DNA of 52,367 bases from an uncultured Oscillospiraceae bacterium (GCA_949285935.1 CASEAH010000057.1:1-52367); one strand, 5' to 3'. Positions 8,411 through 17,091 are shown, counted from the first letter of the stretch. Numbers and translations are program-made. The notes: generated from the sequence alone by a model not told the origin.

Positions 8411-8565
8411 GGGCAAGGCTATTTTGCAGCAGCCTCTCCTGAAGGCGTCGGTTTTTATGTGCTCTTTGTTCAGGAAGCCGCTTTGCAGCTACCCTCTCTG
8501 TCATGAGGCTTTTTTTCCTGCCGCCGGGCTTGTGTGATTCCGGAAAGCCTGCTCATAAAACAAAC

Positions 8566-9363
8566 TTACTGTTCCAGCAGCATCCGGTCGTTATCCAACT
8601 CCCGGGAAACCTTGGCCTTGAAGACCTCCAGGAGCCGGGGGACCGTCATTTGTGCCCGTTCCTCTCCCTGAAGATCCAGAACGATGCGTCCGTCATGCAT
8701 CATAATGGTGCGGTTACCCAAAGCCAGGGCGGAAGATATATTGTGAGTGATCATCATGCAGGTGATTTTTTTCTCCTCCACAATGGCCCGGGTGATGTTC
8801 AGGACCTTCTCCGCTGTAGCAGGGTCCAGAGCGGCGGTGTGCTCATCCAGAAGAAGCAGCCGGGGGGTGACCAAAGTGCTCATCAGCAAGGCCACGGCCT
8901 GGCGCTGTCCGCCTGAAAGCAGTCCCACCTTGGTGGTGAGCCGGTCTTCCAGCCCCAGGTCCAGCTGGGCCAGCTGCTGGCGGAAAAACGCCCGGTCGTC
9001 CCGGGTGATAGCCAGCAAAGACCGCTTGCCGGAACTGCGGCGGTAGGCCAGGGCCAGATTTTCTTCAATGGTCATGTTGGGGGCAGTGCCTATGCTGGTA
9101 TCCTGGAAGATGCGGCCGATCATGGATGCCCGCCGGTGCTCCTTCTGAAACGTGATATCGGTACCGTCCAGAAGTATACGGCCGCTGTCGGGAAGAAATA
9201 CGCCGCAGACAGCATTGAAAAGGGTAGATTTTCCTGCTCCATTGCTGCCAATCACAGAGACGAATTCTCCGTCCTCCAGGTGGAGGGAGAGATCTTGCAG
9301 GGCGGTCCGCTGGTTAATGGTCCCGGGATAAAAGGTCTTGGAAAGATGCTGGATATCAAGCAT
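8566..9363 (-). CDS. ABC transporter ATP-binding protein, TrpZ-like
   Basis: A 265-residue ABC ATPase energising the importer encoded upstream. The Walker A motif GSNGAGKST (about residues 38-46), the signature LSGGQRQA and the Walker B LLLLDEHTAALDP (with histidine where most ABC proteins have proline after the glutamate) are in order. The start chosen is the ATG at 9363, preceded by GGAGGCG and overlapping the permease gene by eight bases; a longer in-frame extension lacks a binding site. It is the third gene of a substrate-binding protein/permease/ATPase operon behind a tryptophan T-box leader. Confidence 0.9.
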   Translation of the reverse strand: MLDIQHLSKTFYPGTINQRTALQDLSLHLEDGEFVSVIGSNGAGKSTLFNAVCGVFLPDSGRILLDGTDITFQKEHRRASMIGRIFQDTSIGTAPNMTIEENLALAYRRSSGKRSLLAITRDDRAFFRQQLAQLDLGLEDRLTTKVGLLSGGQRQAVALLMSTLVTPRLLLLDEHTAALDPATAEKVLNITRAIVEEKKITCMMITHNISSALALGNRTIMMHDGRIVLDLQGEERAQMTVPRLLEVFKAKVSRELDNDRMLLEQ

Positions 9364-10303
9364 TTGTCTGCGCCTCCTTTTCTTCCTCGGCAGCATAGCG
9401 GCCTCCGGCCCGCCGCAGCTGATGGGTGGCCCAAAGCTGCCGAATGGCGGGGGTAGAAATAGCCGCTGCCACAATGATGGCAGAAATGGCCTTGAGATCG
9501 GAAGCGGCGGAAGTGGACTGAAGGGCCAGAGCGATGACCAAACGGTAGACGATGGAGCCGGCCATTACCGCCAGAAGATGGCGCCCCATGGAACTGTGCC
9601 CCACCAGTACCTCACCGATAATGAGGGAGGCCAGGCCGATGACCACCATACCGGTGCCGATGCTGATATCGGCAAACTGCTGATACTGAGCCAGGACGCC
9701 GCCGGAAAGGGCCACCAGAGCATTGGCGATGCACAGGCCGATGGCGTTGGTCACGTCGGGATTGATGGAGGAGGAGCGAACCATTTCCACATTATCGCCG
9801 GTAGCCCGCAGAGCCAGGCCGGTGGCGGTTTTCAGGAAAAAGCCCAGAAGCAGGCAGGCCAGGGCCGCAATGAGCAGCAGCAGGGGGATTTTGGAAAGTC
9901 GGGAGAGCTCCTGAGGCAGGGCGGGAAAAAGGGAAAACACGGTGGGCTTGCCCAGAAGCGCCACATTGGACTTGCCGCCCATGATCCGCAGATTGACGGA
10001 ATACAGGAAGGTCATGGTCAGGATGCCCGCCAGAATCGACTGGACCTTCAGCTTGGTTTGCAGCAGGGAAGTGATAAGGCCGGCCGCAGCACCTGCGGGA
10101 ATGGCCATCAGCAGGCCAAGGAGAGGATGGCCCGCTGCGGTGAGCACCCCGGAGACGGCGCATCCGGTGGTAAAGCTGCCGTCCACCGTCAGGTCGGCCA
10201 GCCCCAGAACGCGGTAAGAGGTAAAAAGCCCCAGGGCCATGAGTGAGTACACCAGCCCCTGTTCCACGGCCCCCACAAGAATGATAAAAACTGCCTGATC
10301 CAT
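9356..10303 (-). CDS. ABC transporter permease, TrpY-like
   Basis: A 315-residue membrane protein of the branched-chain amino-acid/ribose permease type (BPD_transp_2-like), with eight or nine hydrophobic segments, an early GLFTSYRVLGLADLTVDGSF stretch typical of this family and a GEVLVGHSSMGRHLLAV loop that probably contacts the ATPase. It lies between the binding-protein gene and the ATPase gene. A GGGAGG site precedes the ATG. By the T-box specifier the cargo is probably tryptophan. Confidence 0.9.
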   Translation of the reverse strand: MDQAVFIILVGAVEQGLVYSLMALGLFTSYRVLGLADLTVDGSFTTGCAVSGVLTAAGHPLLGLLMAIPAGAAAGLITSLLQTKLKVQSILAGILTMTFLYSVNLRIMGGKSNVALLGKPTVFSLFPALPQELSRLSKIPLLLLIAALACLLLGFFLKTATGLALRATGDNVEMVRSSSINPDVTNAIGLCIANALVALSGGVLAQYQQFADISIGTGMVVIGLASLIIGEVLVGHSSMGRHLLAVMAGSIVYRLVIALALQSTSAASDLKAISAIIVAAAISTPAIRQLWATHQLRRAGGRYAAEEEKEAQTNA

Positions 10304-10329
10304 AACAGGACCTCCCGGAAAAATGTTGG

Positions 10330-10371
10330 CATGCTGCCGGGGCGGAAAAACCTCCGCCGCCGGGCAGCATG
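10330..10371 (-). other. Stem-loop between binding-protein and permease genes
   Basis: The arms CATGCTGCC and GGCAGCATG enclose a GC-rich inner stem (GGGGCGG/CCGCC). There is no T-run, so it is not a terminator. Its place just after the binding-protein gene fits an mRNA-stabilising hairpin that keeps the binding protein in excess over the permease, as is known for other importer operons. Confidence 0.6.
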
Positions 10372-10389
10372 GAGATAAGCCGGAGAAAA

Positions 10390-11367
10390 TTATTTCTGGA
10401 TGCCCAAAGCGGCGGCAACTTCCTCATTGACCACCTGGTTGAACTGCTCCAGAACACGGACAGGCGTTTCCGCTACTGAAGCGCCATCCAGAATGTCCGC
10501 CGCCATGTCGGCAGTCTGCTTGCCCAGATCGTCATAGTTGACGCCCACCGACGCCAAGCCGCCGTCCAAAACCATGGAATCAGCAGAAACGTAGCAGGGC
10601 TTGCCGTTTTCCACACAGAGGCTGCCCAGAGTGGGCATGGCGGAAGCCACGGTGTTGTCGATGGGGACGTAGATAGCGTCCGCTTCTCCCAGAAGCTTCA
10701 GCGCCGACTGCTGGACTTCACTGCTGTTGGTAACGGTGGCCTCGGTGTAAGGGATGGAGTTCTGGTCGCAATACTCCTTGGCCTGACGGATCACAGACAG
10801 GGAGTTGGCTTCGCCGGCATTGTAAAGGAAGCCGAAGGATTTGACGTCGGGGGTCATCTCAGCGGCCAGCTGGAAGATGGCATCCACGGGGATGGCGTCA
10901 GAGGTCCCGGTAAGATTGCGGTCGGGCTTTTGAGGATCAGAAACCAGGCCGGCGTCCACAGGGTCGGTAACCGCCGCAAAGACGATGGGGATCTCGGAGG
11001 TGACAGCGGCGGCGGCCTGAGCGGCGGGCGTGGCGATGGCAATGATCATATCGCATCCGTCGCCCGCAAATTTCTGGGAGATAGCGGTAAGATTGGCAAA
11101 ATCACCGGAGCCGTTCTGGTAGTCAAACTCCACCGCGTCGGCGCCGTAGCCCCGGGCTTCCAACTGGGCCAGGCAGGCTTCCCGGATCTGGTCCAGAGAG
11201 GGGTGCTCCATAAACTGCACGACCCCCACCCGCAGCTTTTCGCCCGTGGGAGCGGCATCCCCCAGGGAAGAAGAGGGGGATGCGGAGGAGCCGGAGGGAG
11301 CGGCGCCGCAGCCGGCGGCCAGGATCATCATCAGGGACATCATCAGGGCGACAAACTTTTTCATCAT
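10390..11367 (-). CDS. ABC transporter substrate-binding lipoprotein, TrpX-like
   Basis: A 325-residue protein of the ABC_sub_bind family (PF04392-like). A signal peptide ends in the lipobox LAAGC, so Cys20 should be lipidated and anchor the protein outside the membrane; a Ser/Pro-rich linker follows. The periplasmic-binding fold is seen in VGVVQFMEHPSLDQIREA and the IPIVFAAVTDPV stretch. Proteins of this family near a UGG T-box are the proposed TrpX tryptophan-binding proteins. The annotation as a tryptophan binder rests on the leader codon, not on the protein itself. Confidence 0.9.
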   Translation of the reverse strand: MMKKFVALMMSLMMILAAGCGAAPSGSSASPSSSLGDAAPTGEKLRVGVVQFMEHPSLDQIREACLAQLEARGYGADAVEFDYQNGSGDFANLTAISQKFAGDGCDMIIAIATPAAQAAAAVTSEIPIVFAAVTDPVDAGLVSDPQKPDRNLTGTSDAIPVDAIFQLAAEMTPDVKSFGFLYNAGEANSLSVIRQAKEYCDQNSIPYTEATVTNSSEVQQSALKLLGEADAIYVPIDNTVASAMPTLGSLCVENGKPCYVSADSMVLDGGLASVGVNYDDLGKQTADMAADILDGASVAETPVRVLEQFNQVVNEEVAAALGIQK

Positions 11368-11394
11368 ACATTACCTCGCTTATTTTGTCAGATG

Positions 11395-11731
11395 GTTTGC
11401 GCCGCCTGTTGGAGTGGCGTGATCGGGTGCCGGGTACGCCGCGGTGCCTGGGAAACAACAAAAAAAGCACCTGTCCCTGTCTTGAAACAAGGACAGATGC
11501 AAGCATCTGCGGTGCCACCTTGATTGCCGCTGTAAAGCGGCCACTCTGCGGAATGCCAACACATTCCCGGCTCTGGTAACGGATGCCTTCCGTCGGGACA
11601 TACTCGGCCGCGCCTTTCCGCCCCGCCCTCTGCGGTCCATTTGCCCACCCCGTTTGCCGCCGGACTCTCAGCAGCGCCGACTCTCTGTACGCTCGGTTTG
11701 TGGTGTTATCTCCGCATCATCGGTTTAGCCT
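11395..11731 (-). promoter_or_regulatory. T-box leader, tryptophan (UGG) specifier
   Basis: The transcribed leader contains the conserved T-box sequence AGGTGGCACCGC (11520-11509) followed by a terminator at 11500-11459. In stem I the specifier loop reads GGCAAAUGGACCGC, placing UGG (11639-11637) before the usual purine. UGG is the only tryptophan codon. Uncharged tRNA-Trp should bind, stabilise the antiterminator and switch on the downstream ABC importer. Confidence 0.88.
11459..11500 (-). terminator. T-box-controlled terminator
   Basis: On the minus strand CATCTGTCC pairs with GGACAGGTG and is followed by CTTTTTTT. It is the regulated terminator of the Trp T-box leader, mutually exclusive with the antiterminator formed by the T-box sequence. 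Confidence 0.88.
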
Positions 11732-11760
11732 ATTAAACCACAATGGAGAGACATTGTCAA
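11732..11760 (-). promoter_or_regulatory. Promoter of the Trp T-box/ABC operon
   Basis: A consensus -35 TTGACA (11760-11755) and a -10 TTTAAT (11737-11732) are 17 bases apart on the minus strand. Transcription would begin around 11725, just ahead of T-box stem I. Confidence 0.85.
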
Positions 11761-11960
11761 CCCCCTGGGCAATTTTTTCTCCGGGCACTTTTCATCGCCC
11801 GGGAAGGTGGTATAATGGAAGCATCATAAAGGCCGCCTGAGGCCTGCGGAGGCGGCTTTTGCCCGAAACAGGGGGCAATTTTGAGAGTGTGGGCCGCAAT
11901 GGCCTGCAAGACCGGCACAAGCCGGAAAAATTCAGGGATATTTTATTGGAGGGATCCGGA

Positions 11961-13400
11961 ATGCTGTGGCTATGGCTCTTCTTGGGGATCGGGACAGCCA
12001 TTCTGGCGCTGCTGGACGCCTGCAAAATTTTGGATCTAATGCGATGGTGGTTCCTGGGGCCGCTGCTGCTGTCAGGTCCTCACATTCTGGTGTGGCTCCG
12101 GGCCCTTTTTTTCCTGGACATCCCGGAGCCTCTTCGTCTGGGTGGAATTTTCCTTACCGCCGGGGGACTTTGCCTTGCTTATGCAAGGCTGATGCTTTTC
12201 CCCGCGCGCCGGTGCGACTGTCCTCAGCTGCGGGTGCGGATCCTGCGGCAGGGGCAGATCATCCTTCGGGCAGGCATGTGGGCGCTGATCCTGCAGTTGA
12301 CGCTGTATCTTCCGTTTGTTCTGCTCCCCCTGCTGGAAGCCGGGGAAGAATGGGCGGGCTGGCTGCTGGCCGACACCCTTTTGTCGGCGGGCATTGCAGG
12401 TTCCATCATCCTGGCCGGAGCGATCCGGATCCTGTGTACCTGCCGTCGTCTGGGACTGGTCCGCCGCCTGCTCATTGTTTTGAATCTGTGGATTCCGCTG
12501 GTCAATCTGTTCCTGATGTGGCTGCTTTACCGGGCAGCCGGCGATGAATACGATCATCAGTGCTGCAAGGTTGCGGCTGAGGCCCAGCGGGCCGAGACCC
12601 AGGTGTGTGCCACCCGGTATCCGCTGGTGCTGGTTCATGGGGTGGGCTTCCGGGATCTGCGGTATTTCAATTATTGGGGACGTATCCCCCGGGCTTTGCA
12701 GCGCAACGGAGCCCGGATCTATTACGGCCATCAGGAGGCTTGGGGAACCATCGAAGACAATGCCCGAGCCATCCGTGCCGCTATCCTGGAGATCCTGGAA
12801 AAAGAAAACTGTCAAAAGGTCAATATCATTGCCCATTCCAAGGGCGGCCTGGACGCACGGTATTTGATTACGGCCATGCAGATGGGGGATCGTGTGGCCT
12901 CACTGACCACGGTTTCCACCCCGCACCAGGGGTCCCAGCTGCTGGAGGTCATAGACCGGCTTCCCCCGGGGATCTACCGCCGGATCACAGGCTTTATTGA
13001 CCGGGTGTTCCGCCGGGTTGGGGATCAGAATCCCGACAGCGGCGCTGCGGCACGGCAGCTTTCACCGGCATATGCCGCTGTTTTCAATCAGGATGTACCG
13101 GACGATCCCGGGGTCTATTACCAAAGCTACACCAGCGTCATGAAAAATATGTTCAGCAACTGGATCCTGAGCATCCCTTACGCAATTTTGCGCCATGCTT
13201 CCGGTGGGCAGCCCAATGATGGACTGGTATGCGTGGAATCTGCCCGTTGGGGAACGTTTCGGGGCGTTTTTTCCAATAAACGCTGCCGGGGTATCTCCCA
13301 TGGAGACATGATCGATCTTCAGCGGGAGGATTATAAGGGCTTTGATGTGGTGGAAGCCTATATCCGCATGGTGGAGGATCTGAAACAGAAAGGGTTTTGA
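11961..13400 (+). CDS. Membrane-anchored lipase-like alpha/beta hydrolase
   Basis: A 479-residue protein in two parts. The first ~200 residues hold about five or six hydrophobic helices. The rest is an alpha/beta hydrolase of the bacterial triacylglycerol lipase type: the oxyanion-hole motif VLVHGVGFRD, the nucleophile elbow AHSKGG with the catalytic serine, the TTVSTPHQGSQ stretch, a likely catalytic aspartate in GGQPNDGLV and a histidine in GISHGDM. The first elbow residue is alanine rather than glycine. Secreted lipases normally lack a helical membrane domain, so this is an unusual arrangement suggesting action on membrane or exported lipids. The ATG at 11961 was chosen because GGAGGG precedes it. 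Substrate unknown. Confidence 0.82.
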   Translation: MLWLWLFLGIGTAILALLDACKILDLMRWWFLGPLLLSGPHILVWLRALFFLDIPEPLRLGGIFLTAGGLCLAYARLMLFPARRCDCPQLRVRILRQGQIILRAGMWALILQLTLYLPFVLLPLLEAGEEWAGWLLADTLLSAGIAGSIILAGAIRILCTCRRLGLVRRLLIVLNLWIPLVNLFLMWLLYRAAGDEYDHQCCKVAAEAQRAETQVCATRYPLVLVHGVGFRDLRYFNYWGRIPRALQRNGARIYYGHQEAWGTIEDNARAIRAAILEILEKENCQKVNIIAHSKGGLDARYLITAMQMGDRVASLTTVSTPHQGSQLLEVIDRLPPGIYRRITGFIDRVFRRVGDQNPDSGAAARQLSPAYAAVFNQDVPDDPGVYYQSYTSVMKNMFSNWILSIPYAILRHASGGQPNDGLVCVESARWGTFRGVFSNKRCRGISHGDMIDLQREDYKGFDVVEAYIRMVEDLKQKGF

Positions 13401-13403
13401 AAG

Positions 13404-13937
13404 ATGGAGAAGGAACGGTGGGATTTATTTGACCGGCAGCGCCGTCCGTTAGGAAGGACTTTTCCCCGGGGACCCAGTTTGCCGCAGGGGACCTATCATC
13501 TGGTGGTAGAGGTCTGGACGGTGGATGGGCACGGACATGTTCTGCTGACGCGGCGCAGCCCCCAGAAGGAATCGTGGCCGGGCTACTGGGAATGTACGGC
13601 GGGTTCCGCTCTGGCGGGAGAAGAGAGTCTCACGGCGATTCTGCGGGAACTGCGGGAGGAGACGGGGATCATTGCCCGGCCGGAAGAGCTTACCCTGATG
13701 GGGACTCAGTGGGGGGCGCAGGCCGCCTTTGATACCTATCTGCTGGTGCGGGATATTCCCCGGAGCCATCTCGTTTTGCAGCGGGAAGAAACCTGTGAGG
13801 CACGCTGGGTCACACTGGCCGAATTTGGGGCCTTGCTGGAGGCGAGAGAGATCGCGGAACCCATGGCCCGACGCCTCCAGGCCTACCGGCAGCAGCTGGA
13901 GGCTGCCGCAAGGGGGAGAAAACCCCGGCAGGGCTGA
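13404..13937 (+). CDS. Nudix hydrolase (IDI/YfcD-like)
   Basis: A 177-residue protein with a complete Nudix box at residues 67-89 (G-x5-E-x7-REL-x-EETG-I), the metal-binding site for hydrolysis of nucleoside or other diphosphates. The lead-in (WDLFDRQRRPLGRTFPRG) and the EVWTVDGHGHVLLTRRSPQK strand resemble the subgroup related to isopentenyl-diphosphate isomerase and YfcD. It begins four bases after the lipase-like gene, so the two are almost certainly co-transcribed. The substrate cannot be predicted. Confidence 0.88.
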   Translation: MEKERWDLFDRQRRPLGRTFPRGPSLPQGTYHLVVEVWTVDGHGHVLLTRRSPQKESWPGYWECTAGSALAGEESLTAILRELREETGIIARPEELTLMGTQWGAQAAFDTYLLVRDIPRSHLVLQREETCEARWVTLAEFGALLEAREIAEPMARRLQAYRQQLEAAARGRKPRQG

Positions 13938-14738
13938 TATCAGGGAGGTTCTCCACGCTTCCGGATGGCCCGGAACGTCTGGATGGACAGATGGGGGATG
14001 CAAACCAAAAAGCAGCCGGACCTGGCAGGCCCGGCAGATGGTTGGGGAAAACAGAACAGGCAAGCGGGATGCCGGGAGAAGTGGAGAAGGAAATAGAGGA
14101 GAAGGAAATAGATATCTTGGGCGGATTTTTTAGGATTTGGAGGATTTTTTTCATGGGCTGTGCAGGGTTGCCTGTGAAAAGGTCCGGATCGTTTCATGAG
14201 ATGAGCAGGAAGCCCTTGTAGAAAATAAAATGGATAACGGGAAACTTTTCCATAGGAAAATCGTTGCCGGAGAGCAGAGAAGAAACCTGCCGGAGCCCAC
14301 ACATTTTTGCCGCATTTAAAGAAAAAATCAGCTCTTCATTAGAAAATTTCCGTCGTGCATCCTTTGCCGGAAAAAGAAATCTTCGTGCCGGAAAGTATAT
14401 TCGATGCGGGCTGCGCAGAAAGCAGAAATAACAGCAAAGCGGCGCTGCCCGGATTTGAGCTACGCCGCTTTACTGTTGAGGTGTGTGTTTTTTGAGGAGG
14501 GTAGTATTTGTACTTGTTGGATGTGTGTTTCCTAAGTACACTCATATTATATCCCGGGGCCTGATTTCAGTTGTTAAGGCCCTATGAACAATCAAATAAC
14601 CTTTTGTAAAAAACATATGTTTGCATTTTGGAAGAAAGTGTGCTATACTATTTGCAGAAAAATGCGGCGGTTTTCGGTAGATTTTCCCGCCGGAGCATTC
14701 GGGGCTTTCGCCGGGCCCCGCAGATAAGGAGGTACCGT
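13938..14738. other. Gene-free stretch upstream of lexA
   Basis: No supportable gene. An inverted repeat lies at 14430-14478: AACAGCAAAGCGGCG pairs with CGCCGCTTTACTGTTG, with an 18-base loop; a short T-run (TGTGTGTTTTTTG) follows seven bases later on the plus strand, so it may be a terminator or an RNA element. The last 130 bases hold the lexA promoter and operator. Confidence 0.55.
14611..14649 (+). promoter_or_regulatory. lexA promoter with overlapping LexA (SOS) box
   Basis: A -35 TTGCAT (14621-14626) and -10 TATACT (14644-14649) are 17 bases apart. The palindrome AAACATATGTTTG (14611-14623) overlaps the -35 box and matches the Gram-positive SOS box GAAC-N4-GTTC at the core AACATATGTT. 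This indicates autorepression by LexA. Confidence 0.82.
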
Positions 14739-15335
14739 ATGCCTGATATCAGCCCCAAGGCCCAGCTGGTCCTGGAATACGTCCGCCAAAGGATCGAAGA
14801 AGGATTCCCCCCCTCGGTGCGGGAGATCTGCAGCCAGCTGAATATTAAGTCCACATCCACCGCCCATAAGTATTTGACGGAATTGCAGGAAAACGGCCTG
14901 ATCGAAAAGGGCGATAAACTGAACCGGGCAATCCGCCTGCCCCGGGATCACGGTGCACGCAGCCTGCGGGTGCCGCTGTTGGGCACCGTTACGGCGGGCC
15001 AGCCTATTCTGGCGGTAGAGCAGGTGGAGGACTATATTCCTTATCGTACCCGCTGTGCCGGGGACAGCCAGCTGTTTGCTCTCCACGTCCGGGGCGACAG
15101 TATGATCAACGCCGGTATCCTGGACGGGGATATTATCATTGTCCGCCGTACCCCCACTGCCGAAAATGGGGAGATCGTTGTGGCGCTGCTGGAGGATGAG
15201 GCCACGGTCAAGCGGTTTTACAAAGAGGACGGACGTTACCGCCTTCAGCCGGAAAATGATGCGCTGGAGCCAATATATGCCGATGAGGTTTCCATTTTGG
15301 GGAAAGTGATCGCTTTATACCGGGAATTTGACTGA
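14739..15335 (+). CDS. lexA: SOS repressor LexA
   Basis: A 198-residue repressor of DNA-damage genes. The N-terminal winged helix (PPSVREICSQLNIKSTSTAHKYL) recognises the SOS box. The self-cleavage site is Ala86-Gly87 (VTAGQ), and the catalytic dyad is Ser121 (GDSMI) and Lys158 (TVKRF). The start at 14739 follows AAGGAGG; an in-frame upstream extension has no binding site. The gene has its own promoter with a LexA box and no co-transcribed partner. Confidence 0.95.
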   Translation: MPDISPKAQLVLEYVRQRIEEGFPPSVREICSQLNIKSTSTAHKYLTELQENGLIEKGDKLNRAIRLPRDHGARSLRVPLLGTVTAGQPILAVEQVEDYIPYRTRCAGDSQLFALHVRGDSMINAGILDGDIIIVRRTPTAENGEIVVALLEDEATVKRFYKEDGRYRLQPENDALEPIYADEVSILGKVIALYREFD

Positions 15336-15756
15336 TCCCCCTTACTCCGCCCATGGGCTGCTGATTGCCTCGCGGGAGAAGGTGCCTGAGAGAAGAAAGA
15401 CCACATGCGGCAGGAAAAATCCCGGTTAGCCAGTTTCAGAAAACGGACGATTTATTACAAGGATGAGGGTTCAGGGTAAGAGGTCCGGGTGCAAAGGAAG
15501 AAATGATCTGAGGCCCAGAGTGAATGGGACAGGGAAGCCCCTTGCATCTTGGGAATTGCCTTGGGCCAGCTCCTGTATTTGGATGTTTTTCCATCGGAAG
15601 TCTTTGCTTTGGGGGAAGATTCCCGGAAAGACTGATTCAACAAAGCTGCTTTGAGGTGCTCAATTTTCTGCTCTGCCGCTGTTAGGCCAGGGCCGCTGCC
15701 AAAATCAGCATATGACAAAGGCTTTTATCAGGCTACTTTTAAAGAAATAGAAAGCA

Positions 15757-15803
15757 GGCGTCCCTGTTTCAGCAGAAATGGCCGGAACAGGGCGCCATTT
15801 TTT
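15757..15803 (+). terminator. Rho-independent terminator with no obvious gene
   Basis: GGCGTCCCTGTT pairs with AACAGGGCGCC (one bulged base) and is followed by ATTTTTT on the plus strand. Confidence 0.65.
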
Positions 15804-16027
15804 AGGATATTGGTTTTAGTGGGAAACAATCCTTGCTTAAGCAGAGGCGCAGAAAAAGCTTTCCCTTCAAACATGGGCCAAGGATAAAGCCAGTAACCGA
15901 ACCGTTACCCCAAAGTGCAGCATTTGCCAGGGGCAGAATGCTCCTTTACAGGGGAACCAGGGCTGTGACCGGCAGACTTTGAGCAGTTCACAGGCCCTGC
16001 CGGAATAAAATCCTTACAGAACTTGCA

Positions 16028-16064
16028 CAGAGCCCCCGGCTAAGCCGGGGGCTCTGGCATTTTT
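16028..16064 (+). terminator. Very stable rho-independent terminator with no obvious gene
   Basis: CAGAGCCCCCGGC pairs perfectly with GCCGGGGGCTCTG over 13 base pairs with a three-base loop, followed by GGCATTTTTC on the plus strand. It faces the convergent metQ gene. Confidence 0.7.
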
Positions 16065-16236
16065 CAGACATCGATTTTGCGGCAGCTTTTTGTACCGGGG
16101 GGAGGGGCCATGTTTTGGGTGAGAACGCGTGGCAAGGATACTGCATGCCGCACCACTCAAACCCGTTTCCGCAGAGAAATTTTCTGGCAGCGGAGGCGCC
16201 CCTCAAACGTCAGGCGGCGTTTTACGGGCTGTAAGC

Positions 16237-17091
16237 TTAAAAGACCGGGATCACGGCAGCTCCGTACTTCTCGCTGATAAAAGCGCGGGTCTCCTCGCTG
16301 GTAAGAGCCTCTACCAGAGCGGCAATCGCGGGATCCTCGGCTTTGTCGGGACGGACAGCCACAATGTTGGCAAATTCCTGGGCCGCTTCGGAAGCGGGAT
16401 CCTCAGTGACCAGCACAGTATCAATAATACCCGCGGGAACAGCATAGTTGCCGTTGATTACCGCCAGATCCACATCCGCCAGGGCGTTGGGGACCTGAAC
16501 AGCCTCCAGTTCCACGATTTTGATGTTTTTGGGGTTTTCCACAATATCCAGAGGAGTGGCGGAAAGTCCCACGCCCTCTTTCAGGGTGATGATACCGTTG
16601 GCGGCCAACAGATTCAGGGCCCGGGCCTCGTTGGTGGGATCATTGGGGACCGCGATCTGAGCTCCGTCTGCCAGAGCATCCAGCGAGGCGGTCTTGCCGG
16701 GATAAATGCCCAGAGGTTCAAAATGGATGGAGCCGGCGCTCACCAGATCGGTACCGTTGCTTTCATTAAAGGTGGTGAGATAAGGCTGATGCTGGAAGTA
16801 GTTGGCGTCCAGGCTGCCGTCATATACCGCGTTGTTGGGCAGCACATAGTCGGTAAACTCTGTGATTTCCAGGGTGATGCCCTGGGCAGCCAGGGTTTCC
16901 TTCACCGACTCCAGGATTTCCGCATGGGGGGCAGGGGATGCGCCCACCTTCAGGACCACGGATTCCTCCTGAGAAGAAGCGACGGAGTCCGAAGAGCTTT
17001 CGGAAGCGGGAGAAGAGGCGGGCTGGGTAGCGCATCCCGCCAGGGAAAGGACCAGGGCCAGAGCCGCGGCCAGAGTAAAGAAGCGTTTCAT
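16237..17091 (-). CDS. metQ: Methionine ABC transporter substrate-binding lipoprotein MetQ
   Basis: A 284-residue NlpA-family lipoprotein that captures methionine outside the membrane. The signal peptide ends in SLAGC, so Cys20 is the lipidation site, followed by a Ser-rich linker. The family stretches VGASPAPHAEILESV and TDYVLPNNAVYDGSLDANYFQHQPY are intact. It is the last gene of metNIQ, separated from metI by 219 bases, and a TCCTCC complement places a good binding site ahead of the ATG. The T-box AUG codon supports methionine as cargo. Confidence 0.94.
   Translation of the reverse strand: MKRFFTLAAALALVLSLAGCATQPASSPASESSSDSVASSQEESVVLKVGASPAPHAEILESVKETLAAQGITLEITEFTDYVLPNNAVYDGSLDANYFQHQPYLTTFNESNGTDLVSAGSIHFEPLGIYPGKTASLDALADGAQIAVPNDPTNEARALNLLAANGIITLKEGVGLSATPLDIVENPKNIKIVELEAVQVPNALADVDLAVINGNYAVPAGIIDTVLVTEDPASEAAQEFANIVAVRPDKAEDPAIAALVEALTSEETRAFISEKYGAAVIPVF

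Larger units (their letters stand above)
7705..8565. other. Long gene-free stretch with folded element and repeats
   Basis: No open frame here has a ribosome binding site or family resemblance. The first 330 bases show nothing recognisable. From about 8037 the sequence matches the element near 2266-2420, interrupted by a folded 8091-8343 segment. After the second hairpin (8346-8410), a degenerate tandem unit is visible: about 8390-8440 and 8450-8503 share the pattern CG(A/G)TTTTT...TTTGCAGC...CCTCTC. Confidence 0.6.
15336..16236. other. Gene-free stretch with two strong plus-strand terminators
   Basis: No reading frame here looks coding on either strand. Two well-formed terminators at 15757-15803 and 16028-16064 point the same way as lexA but lie 420 and 690 bases after its stop, so short unrecognised transcripts may end at them. 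An imperfect pairing of GGCCCA (near 15510) with TGGGCC (near 15564) was also noticed. Confidence 0.5.
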
